64,000 nt of DNA from assembly GCA_965200005.1 (NCBI GenBank), contig OZ241331.1:2232001-2296000 (forward strand), read 5' to 3'. The notes below the pieces were generated by a model. The model did no database searches and was not told where the DNA came from. It saw only the letters and a program-made list of their open reading frames with translations. Source of the DNA: Aldehydirespirator sp965200005 (GTDB lineage Bacteria > Actinomycetota > Acidimicrobiia > Acidimicrobiales > Aldehydirespiratoraceae). Shown piece after piece: positions 43,916 through 54,000 of the stretch; positions within the stretch are counted from its first letter, which is position 1; each line of letters starts with the position of its first letter. Position numbers and translations under genes: made by a program.

Positions 43916-46012
43916 TCAGGAGAGTCCGTCTAGCTGGTTGGATGATGTTGTCAGAACCGAAGCGTTCACACTGGCTGCCGCAGCCGCAGCAGCCAGGGTT
44001 GCAGCAACTAGCACGCAGAGTGCGATGCCCAATGACGGTGCGTAGTTGGGAAGCGCAGAGCCGTCGACAAGCGAGTAGGCGAAAGCCCCGAGTGTGCCGA
44101 TGGCTGTGGCAGCCAATCCAACGACCGCAACCAACGCTGCAGATTCGATACTGGCTACGCGACGTATCAATGAACGCCGGGCGCCGATCGCTAGGAGCCG
44201 CACTCGAGTGGAAGCAGATCGTGAGGCGTTATTAGCGACGCTAAGCAGCAAAGCCACAATCGCTGTTGCTGCACCCACCTGAACTGCCGCTACGATCCAG
44301 GCGACAGTCGCGGATTCCGAGCCATGGGCGTCGTCGTATGACCACACGCCCAGGTTCGTGAGATTGTTGTTCAACACAAACGCTCGGAGCCCCTGTTCGG
44401 CGTGGCTGCCTTGCTTCGAGATCAGCACTCGTTGCTCTAGTTCATGTTGTGTAGGAGCGACACTGCTGCCCGCATCGAAGTGTGCCACTGCTGCCGATGC
44501 TGCAGACTCGAGGATGATTCCGTCGGCATCGCAACTTGTCACTTCAACAACGGTGCGGAGCGCATCGCAGTCTGCAACCCATGTAGTGATGGGTGGGGTG
44601 TCCGCGTTGTCGTCGAGGTGGTAATAGATGTCAACAAACACTCCCCCGGTGACGGACTCAAGGTTTTGGAGTGTTCCAGCGTCTACCTCACCATTGAGTG
44701 TGACAGTTTCCACCGAGGCTCCGGGCGGATCCGGATCCTCGCCGCGAGCGTTAGCGACATAGGAAACTGCTACGGGCACCAGCACACCAACAGCGGCCAG
44801 GGTCACCAAAGGCAAGCTCGCCCTGCCGGCGTCCCATCGAAGTCGATGCCCGGCAAGAAGTAACGGCAGCGAACCGACTCGCGCGAGGCGCTTCCCCAAG
44901 CTATGTAACAGCAACGGTAAAGCGATCACTACTGAGATAGCAGCCGCAAACAGCGATGTGACGAACAGTCGTACGGACAGTTCGCCACTTTGCGTCGTGG
45001 CGTAAGCGATCCCCGTGACCGAGACGATCAGCGGTGCGATCCGCCAGTGCGAAGGCGAGCCCACAAGTCGGAGAGTGGGTCGCAGCCGGACACGACTCCG
45101 TGACCTCCTCGCGGCAAGCAACCCAGCCAGTGTTGTGATCGCCATGGCAATGCCAACGACCTGCACTGAACTGAGCGCAAGGTCACCCCGCAGGACACGT
45201 TGACCCACAAGCGGCACACGTTGCAATTGAGGCGCGGCCACAGACCAGGTCAGGCTGCCCAGGAATGCACCAGGTGCCGCCATAGCGGCGCCCGTTGCAG
45301 CTGCGACCATTCTCAGCGAGAGCCCGCTAGCTCCGAGTGAACGCAGAATCGACAGCCGACGTTGCAGGCCGCATGCTGATGGGCCAAGGGCAGCTAGGAG
45401 CAGCCCTGAGCCCATCAGCATCACGAGCACAATGGATGCGGCAGCTACATCGCGAGCTTCGAAACCTACGGCTCCGCGTACGCGTGAGGCGGTCTGTCCC
45501 GCGGCAACCCGAAAGCGCAGGTCAGTGTCGGGGCCCACTAGGCGGTGCGCAACCAGTTGGCTAGCGGACGTTATGCCGTCGGTACCGATGACTCGTGCAT
45601 CGAGAAATCGGCCCCGGAGGCCTGGCTCGGTAGCGATCCTGCGCTGTAGTTCGGGTGAGACAAACCACTGTCCTAACCGAGCACCTTCAGGTATGCCGGG
45701 CACAGTTGCTCCCGGCCTTTCGACGCGCCAGTAATGCACATAGATCTGCTCGCCACCGATCGAGTCGAAGATCGTGTCGTGGCTGAAGTCCGCTGGCTCG
45801 TGGTCTCCGACAATGCTGACAGAAGTGTTGGTGGCCCTTGCATCTACTCGTTTAGCGAGGTTCGCAGTGCTTATGAGAATGCCTGCGATAACGGCCACCG
45901 CTGTACTTGCCAGCGTGACTACTACTGCACGTACCACCGCCCGTTTGTCATCCCGCCAAGTCGTCGACAGGGCCATGCGAACAGTCATCGCCCCGATCCG
46001 CCACCGATTCAT
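43916..46012 (-). CDS. FtsX-like ABC transporter permease (MacB/bacteriocin-export type)
   Basis: 698 residues with about ten membrane segments: one near 27-50, a bundle between about 190 and 420, and the last three from about 555. A large extracytoplasmic domain follows the first helix (about 60-185), and a second lies between the two FtsX cores. Such permeases with a single-domain ATPase move lipoproteins, peptides or antibiotics through the envelope, or sense them. The start overlaps the ATPase stop by 4 bp. Length and layout recall the large permeases found with small secreted bacteriocin-like proteins. Confidence 0.82.
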   Translation of the reverse strand: MNRWRIGAMTVRMALSTTWRDDKRAVVRAVVVTLASTAVAVIAGILISTANLAKRVDARATNTSVSIVGDHEPADFSHDTIFDSIGGEQIYVHYWRVERPGATVPGIPEGARLGQWFVSPELQRRIATEPGLRGRFLDARVIGTDGITSASQLVAHRLVGPDTDLRFRVAAGQTASRVRGAVGFEARDVAAASIVLVMLMGSGLLLAALGPSACGLQRRLSILRSLGASGLSLRMVAAATGAAMAAPGAFLGSLTWSVAAPQLQRVPLVGQRVLRGDLALSSVQVVGIAMAITTLAGLLAARRSRSRVRLRPTLRLVGSPSHWRIAPLIVSVTGIAYATTQSGELSVRLFVTSLFAAAISVVIALPLLLHSLGKRLARVGSLPLLLAGHRLRWDAGRASLPLVTLAAVGVLVPVAVSYVANARGEDPDPPGASVETVTLNGEVDAGTLQNLESVTGGVFVDIYYHLDDNADTPPITTWVADCDALRTVVEVTSCDADGIILESAASAAVAHFDAGSSVAPTQHELEQRVLISKQGSHAEQGLRAFVLNNNLTNLGVWSYDDAHGSESATVAWIVAAVQVGAATAIVALLLSVANNASRSASTRVRLLAIGARRSLIRRVASIESAALVAVVGLAATAIGTLGAFAYSLVDGSALPNYAPSLGIALCVLVAATLAAAAAAASVNASVLTTSSNQLDGLS

Positions 46013-46728
46013 AACCCAGCCACACTCCGCAGGTGTCCGTTATCTAGAAGCAGCACCCTGTCCATTCGACTGGCCACGGCTGCGTCGTGAGTCGCCACTA
46101 GCAAGGTCGCGCCAATGCGGTGTGTTGCATCCACGAGCAGTTGCGTGACGACTTCGGATCGCGCAGCGTCAAGGCAGCCCGTCGGTTCATCGCAGAGAAG
46201 CACATCCGGCGAGGTCACAAGTGCCCTTGCCACTGCTGCCCGTTGTAGTTCTCCACCAGAGAGTTGGGCGGGCACAGCCTCTGGATCGCGCAGCCCTACA
46301 GCCTTAATCAACTCGCATATGCGATCATCGTCAGGTGAGTCGCCTCGTATCAGCAGCGGCAGCGCCACATTCTCGGCGACCGTTAGCTCTGGAATCAACT
46401 CCCCGAACTGAAACACCATCCCGATGCTGTGACGCCGGTGATGTGCTAGCGATTTCCTGGAAGCTCTCCGGAGATCCAGGCCCGCGACTTTGACTTCACC
46501 GGAGTTGGCTTGAAGGAGCCCGGCAAGGATATGCAGCAGGGTGGTCTTGCCCGAACCGCTAGGCCCAACGATGGCTACAGACGATCGTTCGCAAACCTCT
46601 AAGTCGAGGTGTCGCAAGACTTCACGTTCCTGAAAGGAGTAGCACAACCCCTCGCACACCACGGCCGACACGACCCGAGAGGAAGGGTCGACCAATGCTG
46701 ACCCGTCCGCGGTTGTGAGCAGTGTCAC
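46009..46728 (-). CDS. ABC transporter ATP-binding protein (LolD/MacB type)
   Basis: 239 residues from the GTG at 46728, which overlaps the TGA of the small secreted protein; the frame is open further upstream but only through that gene. Walker A GPSGSGKTTLL, Q-loop FQFGELIPELT, signature LSGGELQR, Walker B LLCDEPTGCLD and the THDAAV switch His are intact. It powers the adjacent FtsX-like permease. Three genes on the minus strand (47099 to 43916) thus form one coupled operon. Confidence 0.88.
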   Translation of the reverse strand: MTLLTTADGSALVDPSSRVVSAVVCEGLCYSFQEREVLRHLDLEVCERSSVAIVGPSGSGKTTLLHILAGLLQANSGEVKVAGLDLRRASRKSLAHHRRHSIGMVFQFGELIPELTVAENVALPLLIRGDSPDDDRICELIKAVGLRDPEAVPAQLSGGELQRAAVARALVTSPDVLLCDEPTGCLDAARSEVVTQLLVDATHRIGATLLVATHDAAVASRMDRVLLLDNGHLRSVAGL

Positions 46729-47099
46729 GCAGCTTGCCAGTTCCCGCACTGGTCTGGCCACCAAGCGCGGTATTCGCAGGTCTTGTGTCGGTGAATTGAC
46801 CAACCCGCGTTGCAGGAAGCGCAGATTCCGTTATTCCCATCGACGTCGTGTGCAGCGTCGGTCGTCCCGTTGGCGTTGCTGTTATCGTCGTCAACCTCAG
46901 ATTTGACCTTCGTGTTGTCGCTCTCCTGATCACAGGTTGTGATGTAGGTTTGCGAATGGTCATACGAGTAGTCACTTCCCTGGTAACTCGTAGCCGCATT
47001 GGCGTGTGCGATCGCCATGACGATCACAACGAGAGCCGCCAATAGGCACATGCCAACTTCACGGGTGAACCCGGCAAATGTTAAGTGTCTTGGCTTCAT
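46725..47099 (-). CDS. small secreted Cys-rich protein, candidate bacteriocin or signal
   Basis: 124 residues. A Sec signal (LLAALVVIVMAIAHANA, cut near residue 36) leaves a mature part of about 88 residues rich in Tyr, Asp, Asn and Ser, with five Cys (ITTC, GICASC, KTCEYR, DQCGNW). The motifs SYQGSDYSYDHS and CDQESD, then KTCEYR..WPD.CG, resemble small secreted actinobacterial proteins of unknown function. AGGAG precedes the ATG. Being first in an operon with an ABC exporter recalls lactococcin-972-like or other peptide systems, but the sequence itself is not of that family. It could be a toxin, a signal or an envelope protein. Confidence 0.7.
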   Translation of the reverse strand: MKPRHLTFAGFTREVGMCLLAALVVIVMAIAHANAATSYQGSDYSYDHSQTYITTCDQESDNTKVKSEVDDDNSNANGTTDAAHDVDGNNGICASCNAGWSIHRHKTCEYRAWWPDQCGNWQAA

Positions 47100-47127
47100 A
47101 TTGTCTCCTAGTCGTCGGAGGAATTAA

Positions 47128-47260
47128 TCTGACAGTCGACGACCGCGTTGGCGAACTATCGACCATGACAATTGTTGGTTAGCGAGACAGGTGATCTATG
47201 ACTCTTGTCTGACAAGTCAGACAAGTGACCTGTCAGGTCCCGCGGCAGACTCTGACAGAC
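47128..47260. promoter_or_regulatory. array of TCTGACAG-type motifs with 22-bp palindrome
   Basis: The 342-bp divergent gap 47100-47441 holds TCTGACAG at 47128 and 47251. It also has the perfect palindrome CTTGTCTGAC-AA-GTCAGACAAG at 47204-47225 and the palindrome GACCTGTCAGGTC at 47227-47239. The repeated core (TCTGACA and its complement) suggests several binding sites for one regulator, perhaps the divergently encoded LuxR-like protein. Confidence 0.55.
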
Positions 47261-47310
47261 GTGGTCATACTTGGTCATTGTTGTTACAGCAAGTCCTAGC
47301 GAAAGGAAGC

Positions 47311-47338
47311 TTGACATCCGTATGTTGCTCGGTATGCC
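47311..47338 (+). promoter_or_regulatory. candidate promoter of the LuxR-like gene
   Basis: TTGACA (47311-47316) and TATGCC (47333-47338) are 16 bp apart. The predicted leader is about 97 nt. The -35 is perfect and the -10 weak, which fits a regulated promoter next to the motif array. Confidence 0.4.
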
Positions 47339-47441
47339 TTGATGTGTTGCGTCGGACTCTGTGTGACGTTGTGTCGGTAGCGCTAAGGCGAGAGCCGATG
47401 AGGACGCATATCGGAAGCTGTCGAAACTACAATTCTGTCTC

Positions 47442-48143
47442 GTGGAGGGCGGTCATCCTGGACAATTCCCGGCTGCGGTTGATGTCGCCTGCGAGCGAAT
47501 TCTCGTAGCTGCGACTGCCATTGCTGAGGCCTACGAATTTGGCGTGGGCGAAGGCAAGTTTGAGGAGCCGTGGACATTGAAGTATCACCGGGTCGCGGTT
47601 TATGTATATGCAGAGTCGTTGCCGGCGTCTTATCAGAGGCGTGTTGGTGAACTGTTCCGTTCTAGCGATGCCGCGCTGTCACGAGGCTCAATACCGGCGG
47701 CTATTGCGGCCGACTGGTCAGTTGTCCGTGCCTATTTGAGACACGCCGCCACAGCGATTGAGGAGTGGTTGGAAGTCTCCGGTGCCTACCTAGGGCAGGA
47801 CGGACCGCCTAAGGAGCGCGAGATCCATGGACCGCCGCCCCGTGTAATTCATTTCGACCGTTTAGCTGCCCTTACAACTCTAGCTGGTGCAAATCGCCTC
47901 AGACAAGCTGCAGGTACTGTTCGGAAGTATTGTCAACCGCCCGAGCCACTGGTGCTTTCGTCGCGGGAGCAGCAACTCTTGCGCGCACTCAGGGATGGTG
48001 TCTACGTGGTTGATCTTGCTGCCGACTCGGGCTATTCCGAGCGTGCGATGTATCGAGAGTTGGCGCGACTGTGGAAGAAGCTCGGCGTGAAGAGTCGCAA
48101 GGAGGGGTTGCGAAAGGCAACTGAGAGCCGCTTACTTGATTAG
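47442..48143 (+). CDS. LuxR-like helix-turn-helix regulator, novel N-terminal domain
   Basis: 233 residues starting at GTG 47442. The last ~65 residues form a LuxR/GerE- or sigma-region-4-like HTH: LSSREQQLLRALRDG, then VVDLAADSGYSERAMYRELARLWKKLGV. The first ~165 residues are helical, without receiver-domain phosphorylation residues or a known sensor signature. It diverges from the exporter operon across the palindrome array and is the natural candidate regulator. Weak ribosome site. Confidence 0.65.
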   Translation: MEGGHPGQFPAAVDVACERILVAATAIAEAYEFGVGEGKFEEPWTLKYHRVAVYVYAESLPASYQRRVGELFRSSDAALSRGSIPAAIAADWSVVRAYLRHAATAIEEWLEVSGAYLGQDGPPKEREIHGPPPRVIHFDRLAALTTLAGANRLRQAAGTVRKYCQPPEPLVLSSREQQLLRALRDGVYVVDLAADSGYSERAMYRELARLWKKLGVKSRKEGLRKATESRLLD

Positions 48144-48235
48144 CCCGGTCGGTGGTGGTTCGCGTGGCGCCAAAGGCGTTGTCTTGGCTGATTAGAGTCG
48201 GATTTCTCGCTGTGTTGGCGGTGAGGGGAGCGTGA

Positions 48236-49765
48236 GTGGCAGGTTTGGATCTCAGCTTTGAGGAGAGTCTTGAGGTTGCCCGTGGCTGCTTGGCTCGGTA
48301 TTCGGCGGAGCCGGTCGCTCACTTGATTGCTGGTGAGGCGGTGCCGTCGGTGGGCGGTGAGACGTTTAGCAATTGCACACCGATTGATGGTTCTCGGCTC
48401 GGTGAAGTTGCTTCCGGTGATGCTCGTGACGTTGATTTAGCGTGCCGCGCGGCTGACGAGGCGTTTGGTTCTTGGAGACGAACTCCCGGGACTGAACGTA
48501 AACGCATCTTGCATCGTGTTGCTGATCTGATCACTGATCGAGCACACGAGATTGCAGTCCTTGAGTGTGTTGACACGGGACAAACGATGCGGTTTATGTC
48601 CCAAGCAGCGCTTCGAGCCGCTGAGAACTTCCGGTTCTTTGCCGATCAAGCACCTAGTGCTGCAGATGGACTGTCCTTGCCGTCTGCTCATCACGTCAAC
48701 TACACGATGAGACAACCTATTGGCCCAGTTGCGGTAATAACTCCCTGGAATACGCCGTTCATGTTGTCAACATGGAAGATCGCGCCAGCACTCGCCGCTG
48801 GCTGCACTGTGGTTCACAAGCCTGCGGAGTGGAGCCCACTGAGTGCTGCATTGCTCGCAGAACTAGCTCTTGAAGCAGGCTTGCCACCTGGAGTACTGAA
48901 TGTTGTTCACGGCCTTGGCGAGACGGCCGGAAAGAGTCTGACAGAACACCCAGCCATGAGGGCGGTCGCCTTCGTTGGAGAGTCGGCTACAGGGTCACTG
49001 ATCCAGGCTCAGGGTGCAGCAACACTTAAGAGACTGCACTTCGAGCTAGGTGGTAAGAACCCGGTGATCCTGTTTGAGGATGCTCATCTTGAACGTGCCA
49101 TTGATGCGGTTGTGTTCATGATCTTCAGCCTCAACGGTGAACGTTGTACCAGCTCGTCTCGTGTGCTGATTGCTGATTCGATTTATGACGAGGTGATTGC
49201 TGGTGTTGCGCGGAAGATGCGCAATGTGAAGGTTGGGCACCCACTCGATCCAGCATCTGTGATAGGCCCACTCATCCACCCTCGTCACCGTGACAAGGTG
49301 TGCAGTTACGTTGACATTGCTCGGGCCGAGGGCGTCAGCATCATTGAGGGAACACCATGGGCCGCTGCACCTGAAGGTGGCAACTGGGTGACTCCGATGT
49401 TGTTTAGCGGTGCGAGCTCGCAGATGCGGATCGCCCAGGAAGAGATCTTTGGTCCGGTGTTGACGGCCATCGCATTTAGCGATGAAGCAGATGCCATCAA
49501 GATCGCTAACGACATTGACTATGGGTTAGCTGCTTATCTGTGGACAGCAGATGTAGGCAGAGCACACCGTGTAGCTCACGCACTTGACGCGGGGATGATC
49601 TGGATTAATTCTCACAATGTGCGACATCTGCCTACCCCATTCGGCGGAATGAAGGCATCCGGGATCGGGCGTGACGGCGGTGACTGGAGCTTCGACTTCT
49701 ACATGGAGACAAAGAACATCGCAGTCTCGCTAGACACACATCACATACCGAAACTTGGGGGTTGA
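48236..49765 (+). CDS. hpaE: 5-carboxymethyl-2-hydroxymuconate semialdehyde dehydrogenase-like aldehyde dehydrogenase
   Basis: 509 residues of the NAD-dependent aldehyde dehydrogenase superfamily. ITPWNTPFMLSTWKIAPAL, the catalytic Glu in FELGGKNP, the nucleophile in NGERCTSSSR, and EEIFGPV are all present. The C-terminal YMETKNIAVSLDTHHIPKLG is characteristic of the HpaE/HpcC group, which oxidises the ring-cleavage semialdehyde of homoprotocatechuate. GAGGGGAG precedes the GTG at 48236. Next to LigAB-type extradiol genes this supports a meta-cleavage route, though the exact catechol may differ. Confidence 0.85.
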   Translation: MAGLDLSFEESLEVARGCLARYSAEPVAHLIAGEAVPSVGGETFSNCTPIDGSRLGEVASGDARDVDLACRAADEAFGSWRRTPGTERKRILHRVADLITDRAHEIAVLECVDTGQTMRFMSQAALRAAENFRFFADQAPSAADGLSLPSAHHVNYTMRQPIGPVAVITPWNTPFMLSTWKIAPALAAGCTVVHKPAEWSPLSAALLAELALEAGLPPGVLNVVHGLGETAGKSLTEHPAMRAVAFVGESATGSLIQAQGAATLKRLHFELGGKNPVILFEDAHLERAIDAVVFMIFSLNGERCTSSSRVLIADSIYDEVIAGVARKMRNVKVGHPLDPASVIGPLIHPRHRDKVCSYVDIARAEGVSIIEGTPWAAAPEGGNWVTPMLFSGASSQMRIAQEEIFGPVLTAIAFSDEADAIKIANDIDYGLAAYLWTADVGRAHRVAHALDAGMIWINSHNVRHLPTPFGGMKASGIGRDGGDWSFDFYMETKNIAVSLDTHHIPKLGG

Positions 49766-49778
49766 ACGGGTATCGGTA

Positions 49779-50159
49779 ATGAGCCTTTACTACGTACAGA
49801 AGTTTCTGTTTGAACTAAACCGCGACCCGGTTATGCAGGGTCAATTTGGTGATGATCCAGCGACCGTTCTAGATCGGTACGAGTTAACTCCAGAGGAGAT
49901 CGAAGCGCTTACTGCGCCTGACATTGGCAAGCTGTTCCACATCGGAGTCAACGGTCAGATACTGATGCACTTCGCGGCGTTTCACCGGATCGAGTGGGCC
50001 GACTACTTGCAACTGATGCGTGATGGAATCGCCAAATACGGCCCTGTTCGAGCTGGCGTGTATGCCATGACCGGTTACGAAGGTGTCGACGCTCATGCCA
50101 GCCGTCTAGGTCAGGACTCTCACGCCAGTCGTGGCCTCGGCAACCGAGGGAGTCGCTGA
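49779..50159 (+). CDS. LigA-type small subunit of class II extradiol dioxygenase
   Basis: 126 residues from ATG 49779. YYVQKFLFELNRDP, then LDRYELTPEEIEALTAPDIGKLFHIGVNGQILMHFAAF match the alpha subunit of protocatechuate 4,5-dioxygenase-like enzymes, which caps the active site. The stop overlaps the catalytic subunit start by one base (TGATG). A short polar tail follows the domain. Confidence 0.85.
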   Translation: MSLYYVQKFLFELNRDPVMQGQFGDDPATVLDRYELTPEEIEALTAPDIGKLFHIGVNGQILMHFAAFHRIEWADYLQLMRDGIAKYGPVRAGVYAMTGYEGVDAHASRLGQDSHASRGLGNRGSR

Positions 50160-50977
50160 TGCCACTCGTCTACGCAGGAGTGTGTAGTCACGCGCCTGGC
50201 ATTACCGGTCGGGCCGATCAAGCCGATCCCGCAGTGCGCCACGCCTTCTACGAAGCGTTAGACGACATGCGTGTATCGATTGAGAACAGTGGCGCGGAGG
50301 CGTTGATTGTCGTAGCGGCTGAGCACTTCGCGAACTTCTTCATGAACAACATGCCGAGCTTTGCGATTGGTATGGCGGACTTCTACGAGGGCCCAATCGA
50401 GAACCCCGAGTGGTTAGGCATCCCGCCTTTCCGTGCGCCGGGCAATGCTGACCTGTCGCTGCGGCTCATCACAGAAGTCATGCAAACCGTTGATGTTGCC
50501 TACGCCGAGGAGTGGAAGTTCGATCACGGCATAGCTGTGCCTCTGCACTTTCTTACGCCACGCTTCGACCTGACAGTGGTGCCCGCAAACATCAACTGTC
50601 AAGGTCCCCCTCTTGCTCCTCTGAGCCGGGCGCGGGTGTTTGGTGAGGCGCTGCGGCGAGCGGCCGACTCCGTCCCTGAGAAGATTGCCCTTGTGGGAAC
50701 CGGTGGCATCTCGCACTGGCCTGCGACCCCTGACTCAGGCAAGATCAATGAAGCTTGGGACCTGCAGTTTCTAGATCGATGGTGTCGCAACGATCGTGAT
50801 GCTCTCGTGAGCTACGACGATCTCAGCATCTACCGCGATGCAGGCCAGGGAGGGTTTGAGATTCGGACGTTCGTGGCCGTGAGCGGCGCGGCTGACGGCG
50901 CGGAAGGCACAGTGCACTTCTGCGAGCCGATCCCGATCTTCGCGGTCAGCTGCACAGTGGCCAGCTACCAGCTCTAG
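50159..50977 (+). CDS. LigB-type catalytic subunit of class II extradiol dioxygenase
   Basis: 272 residues. Iron and acid-base His are visible at CSHAPG (about 10-12), EHFANFF (about 60), FDHGIAVPLHF (about 122-132) and GGISHWP (about 182). The family cleaves catechols next to the hydroxyl pair (protocatechuate, gallate, homoprotocatechuate and similar). With hpaE upstream and ligA overlapping, it forms a compact ring-cleavage operon; hydratase and aldolase genes are not in the window. Confidence 0.87.
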   Translation: MPLVYAGVCSHAPGITGRADQADPAVRHAFYEALDDMRVSIENSGAEALIVVAAEHFANFFMNNMPSFAIGMADFYEGPIENPEWLGIPPFRAPGNADLSLRLITEVMQTVDVAYAEEWKFDHGIAVPLHFLTPRFDLTVVPANINCQGPPLAPLSRARVFGEALRRAADSVPEKIALVGTGGISHWPATPDSGKINEAWDLQFLDRWCRNDRDALVSYDDLSIYRDAGQGGFEIRTFVAVSGAADGAEGTVHFCEPIPIFAVSCTVASYQL

Positions 50978-51006
50978 ACCTCCCCTCCGCATTTCGAACG
51001 CACGAA

Positions 51007-51052
51007 GCGAGGAGCGGGCCCTCGCCGGGATCCCGCTCCTCGCCTTTGATTT
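51007..51052. terminator. intrinsic terminator between convergent genes
   Basis: GCGAGGAGCGGG (51007-51018) pairs perfectly with CCCGCTCCTCGC (51032-51043) around a 13-nt loop, followed by CTTTGATTT. It ends the hpaE-ligAB operon on the plus strand and probably also serves the convergent repeat protein. Confidence 0.8.
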
Positions 51053-51080
51053 GCTGGCGTACCTTGGCGGTCGGCCGATG

Positions 51081-54000
51081 CTAGTTGTTGTCGGTTATTT
51101 CGCCGCTGAGGGTGCCGTCGTTGTTGACCCACCATTTCAACACGATGTCTTCGTAGACGGTGCGGGAGAAGGTCATTGTGCGTGTCGAGCCGTCTGAGAT
51201 TTCGTCCCACGGTGTGACGGTCCAGCTGCCTCCACCTGCGTCTACTGATGATGGAACAAACGATGGTTTGTTCTGATACACCCGCAGTGTGACCGTTATC
51301 GACGCGTTGTCGGGCCATTGATGACTCACGTTTGGTGGTGTGATCGGTATCGGTGTTGGTTCAGTTGGTGTCGCTGACGCTGTGTCTGACCAGTCACCAT
51401 TACCAGTGGCATTGACGGCGCTGACTCGGAAGTCATATGTGGTGTCGTTGGTCAGATTGGTGACCGTTGTTGACAATCCAGTCAAACCAGTGATGGGGTC
51501 TGGGCCCTGATCCCAGTCACCACCTATACCGATGTCAACCTCATAAGTGGCTACCGCTCCACCGTCTGAGGGAGCGCTCCAAATGACTTCAACCTGCGTG
51601 TCGCCTGCAGTTAGCGATGGTTGGCCGACCTGGCCGGGTGCTTCAAGTGGTGGTGGCGCGTCTGAAGTGAACTCATAGGTAAGACCAGTTGTCGCATCCA
51701 CGTCCCAAGTCAGTGTGATGTCATACTCACCAGTCTTTGTGAACTCAATCGTTCGCGGACTCGAGCCCCACGCCTCAACCGTGGCTGAACCGCCACCAGC
51801 GTCAAGAGTTGATGGGATATATGACGGCAGATCACTGTAACTCTTTAGCGTGACTCCCAAACTGACACCATCAGACCAAGTTGTTGACACGGGCAGCGGA
51901 CCGAAACCAACCTTGACTGACCTGTGATTCGACCACTCCCCGCTTCCAGCATCATTAACCGCGCGAACCCGGAAGTCATAGACCGTCCCGGTCGTCAAAC
52001 TAGTGACTGTTGTTGAGGATCCGGTGAGTCCGGTCATCGTGTCGGGGCCTTGATCCCAATCACCGCTGATGCCAGCATCAACCTCATAAGTTGCGACCGT
52101 GCCACCATCAGACGGCGCAGTCCAAGTGAGAATCACCTGCGTGATTTCTGAGATCACCTCCGGTCGACCCGCCTTACCAGGCGCAACACCCATGGTCGGA
52201 GTCGCTGTGACTGTGTCTGACCAGTTGCCTTCACCGTGGCTGTTGACGGCGCGCACCCGGAAGTCATAAGACGTGTCATTTGTGAGACCGCTAACGGTTG
52301 TCGTCAACTCTGTGAGGCCGGTGACGGTGTCGGGGCCCTGATCCCAGTCGCCATCGATACCAATGTCAACCTCATAGGTTGCAACTGCGCCACCCTCTGA
52401 GGGGGCGGTCCAGGTCACCACAACCTGTTGATCTCCGGCCTCTAGCGTCGGTGTGCCAACTGCACCGGGCACGGAGTGGTCTTAACTTCTGGGGAGCACT
52501 GGGTTTCGGACCAATCGCCGGTGTCAGAGATTGGTGCGCCCCACACTGTGCGGGTGCGAATGTCATACCGGGAACCCTCTTGAAGTCCTTCGCTGTGGCG
52601 CACCTTGTACGACGAGTTTTGAGTCTCAATGATCGAGTCTCCGGTTACGGCATGCGTTGTGCTGTTCCAAGTGTTGTTGGATGAGCAACCCTCTCGGTAT
52701 TGAACCTCAATGCCGGTTATCGCATCCCGATTTGCGGGTTCGGTGTGCCAGAAGTCCAACGCGCCGCCAGGGTCGGAAGGAGCCGAAGGACCCGGCATGG
52801 GCACAAATAAGTCACGTTGCCACCAGTTACCCCAATAGCCTTCGCTATTGAGGTGACGAGCCCGATAGGTGTATCTAACACCTTTCTCAAATTGCCAAGT
52901 CTCACCGTCAAGACTCGGGTTGCCGTAATAGGCACCTAGGTCATAGGGCTTTGTGAGCGTCACACGATAGGTGTTCCAAAAGGCCACAACCTCTACACCG
53001 TGCCTATTGGTGTGGTAGCCCTTGTCCACGTCAAAGAACTCATCGATCATATACGCATCATCCATTTGGTCGGGTTGGTCGGGAGTGCGCCAATACTGCA
53101 AATGAAACTTGTCCCAGTCCCAGTCCCATTTGTAATCGCCCAGCGAACTTGGACCATGTATCCAGAATCGCATCTGCGGAATGAACTCCGTCCAGCCGTC
53201 TGGTTTGTCGGGCGAGAACATACGGTTGTATTCCTTGTGATTGGTGTATTTGACATCCCTTACACCAGTTATGCATGACTCCGGGTAGAGATAGAGCAAC
53301 TTGAACTTTACGGTGCCTGTCGGGGCTGCCCAGCTAATCGGGTCTTCCAGATAGTCGTTGTACTTCAACTCGTAGCGTTTGTCAGAGGAGTCCCATCCGC
53401 CTCTCTCGGTGTCAGTCTCAAAACCCGTATCTGAGGGATGATCACCCGAATACCCCTGGAATTGATAACGAATGTCATGTGTAGTGCCATCCGCATCAGT
53501 GAACTGCAACACCGCCACTAGGTCTCCAATAATATCCTCGTGGAAGTAGGCGCCCTCAACGTCTGGGTCAGAGCTCGTCTCGTTCATCCGGACAACAAAC
53601 ACATCATCAGTGCTGCTCTTGTCGAATGACAGATAGTCAATCGTGTAGTTGACATAGTCCAAACTGAAGTCAAGATCTGTTGAGTGTGTCCAAGTTGAGT
53701 TTGCAGTGTCCTCGGTGAGAGTCAACTCGGTGTCTGCGAGCGTCACCCAGTTGTTATCGCGTGAACTGGGTGGCTTTGGTGCTGGATGCTGATAGCGAAG
53801 CTTGAAGTTGACCGTACCAGTAGGTGCTGCCCAATTAACGGGTTTACCCAGGAAGTCGTAGTGTGTCAACTCATAGCGCTTGTCGGTCGAACTCCAACCT
53901 CCAAAGAATGAGTTCTCCATATACATCTGGTGTGAGGGATCCCATCCAGTGAATTCGTGGAATTGGTACGTGACGTTCTGCTCAACGTTGTCTTCATCAG

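Noticed and set aside
47191..47508. Plus-strand open frame across the motif array
   Set aside because: Overlaps the regulatory palindromes and the start of the LuxR-like gene in another frame, without similarity or ribosome site.
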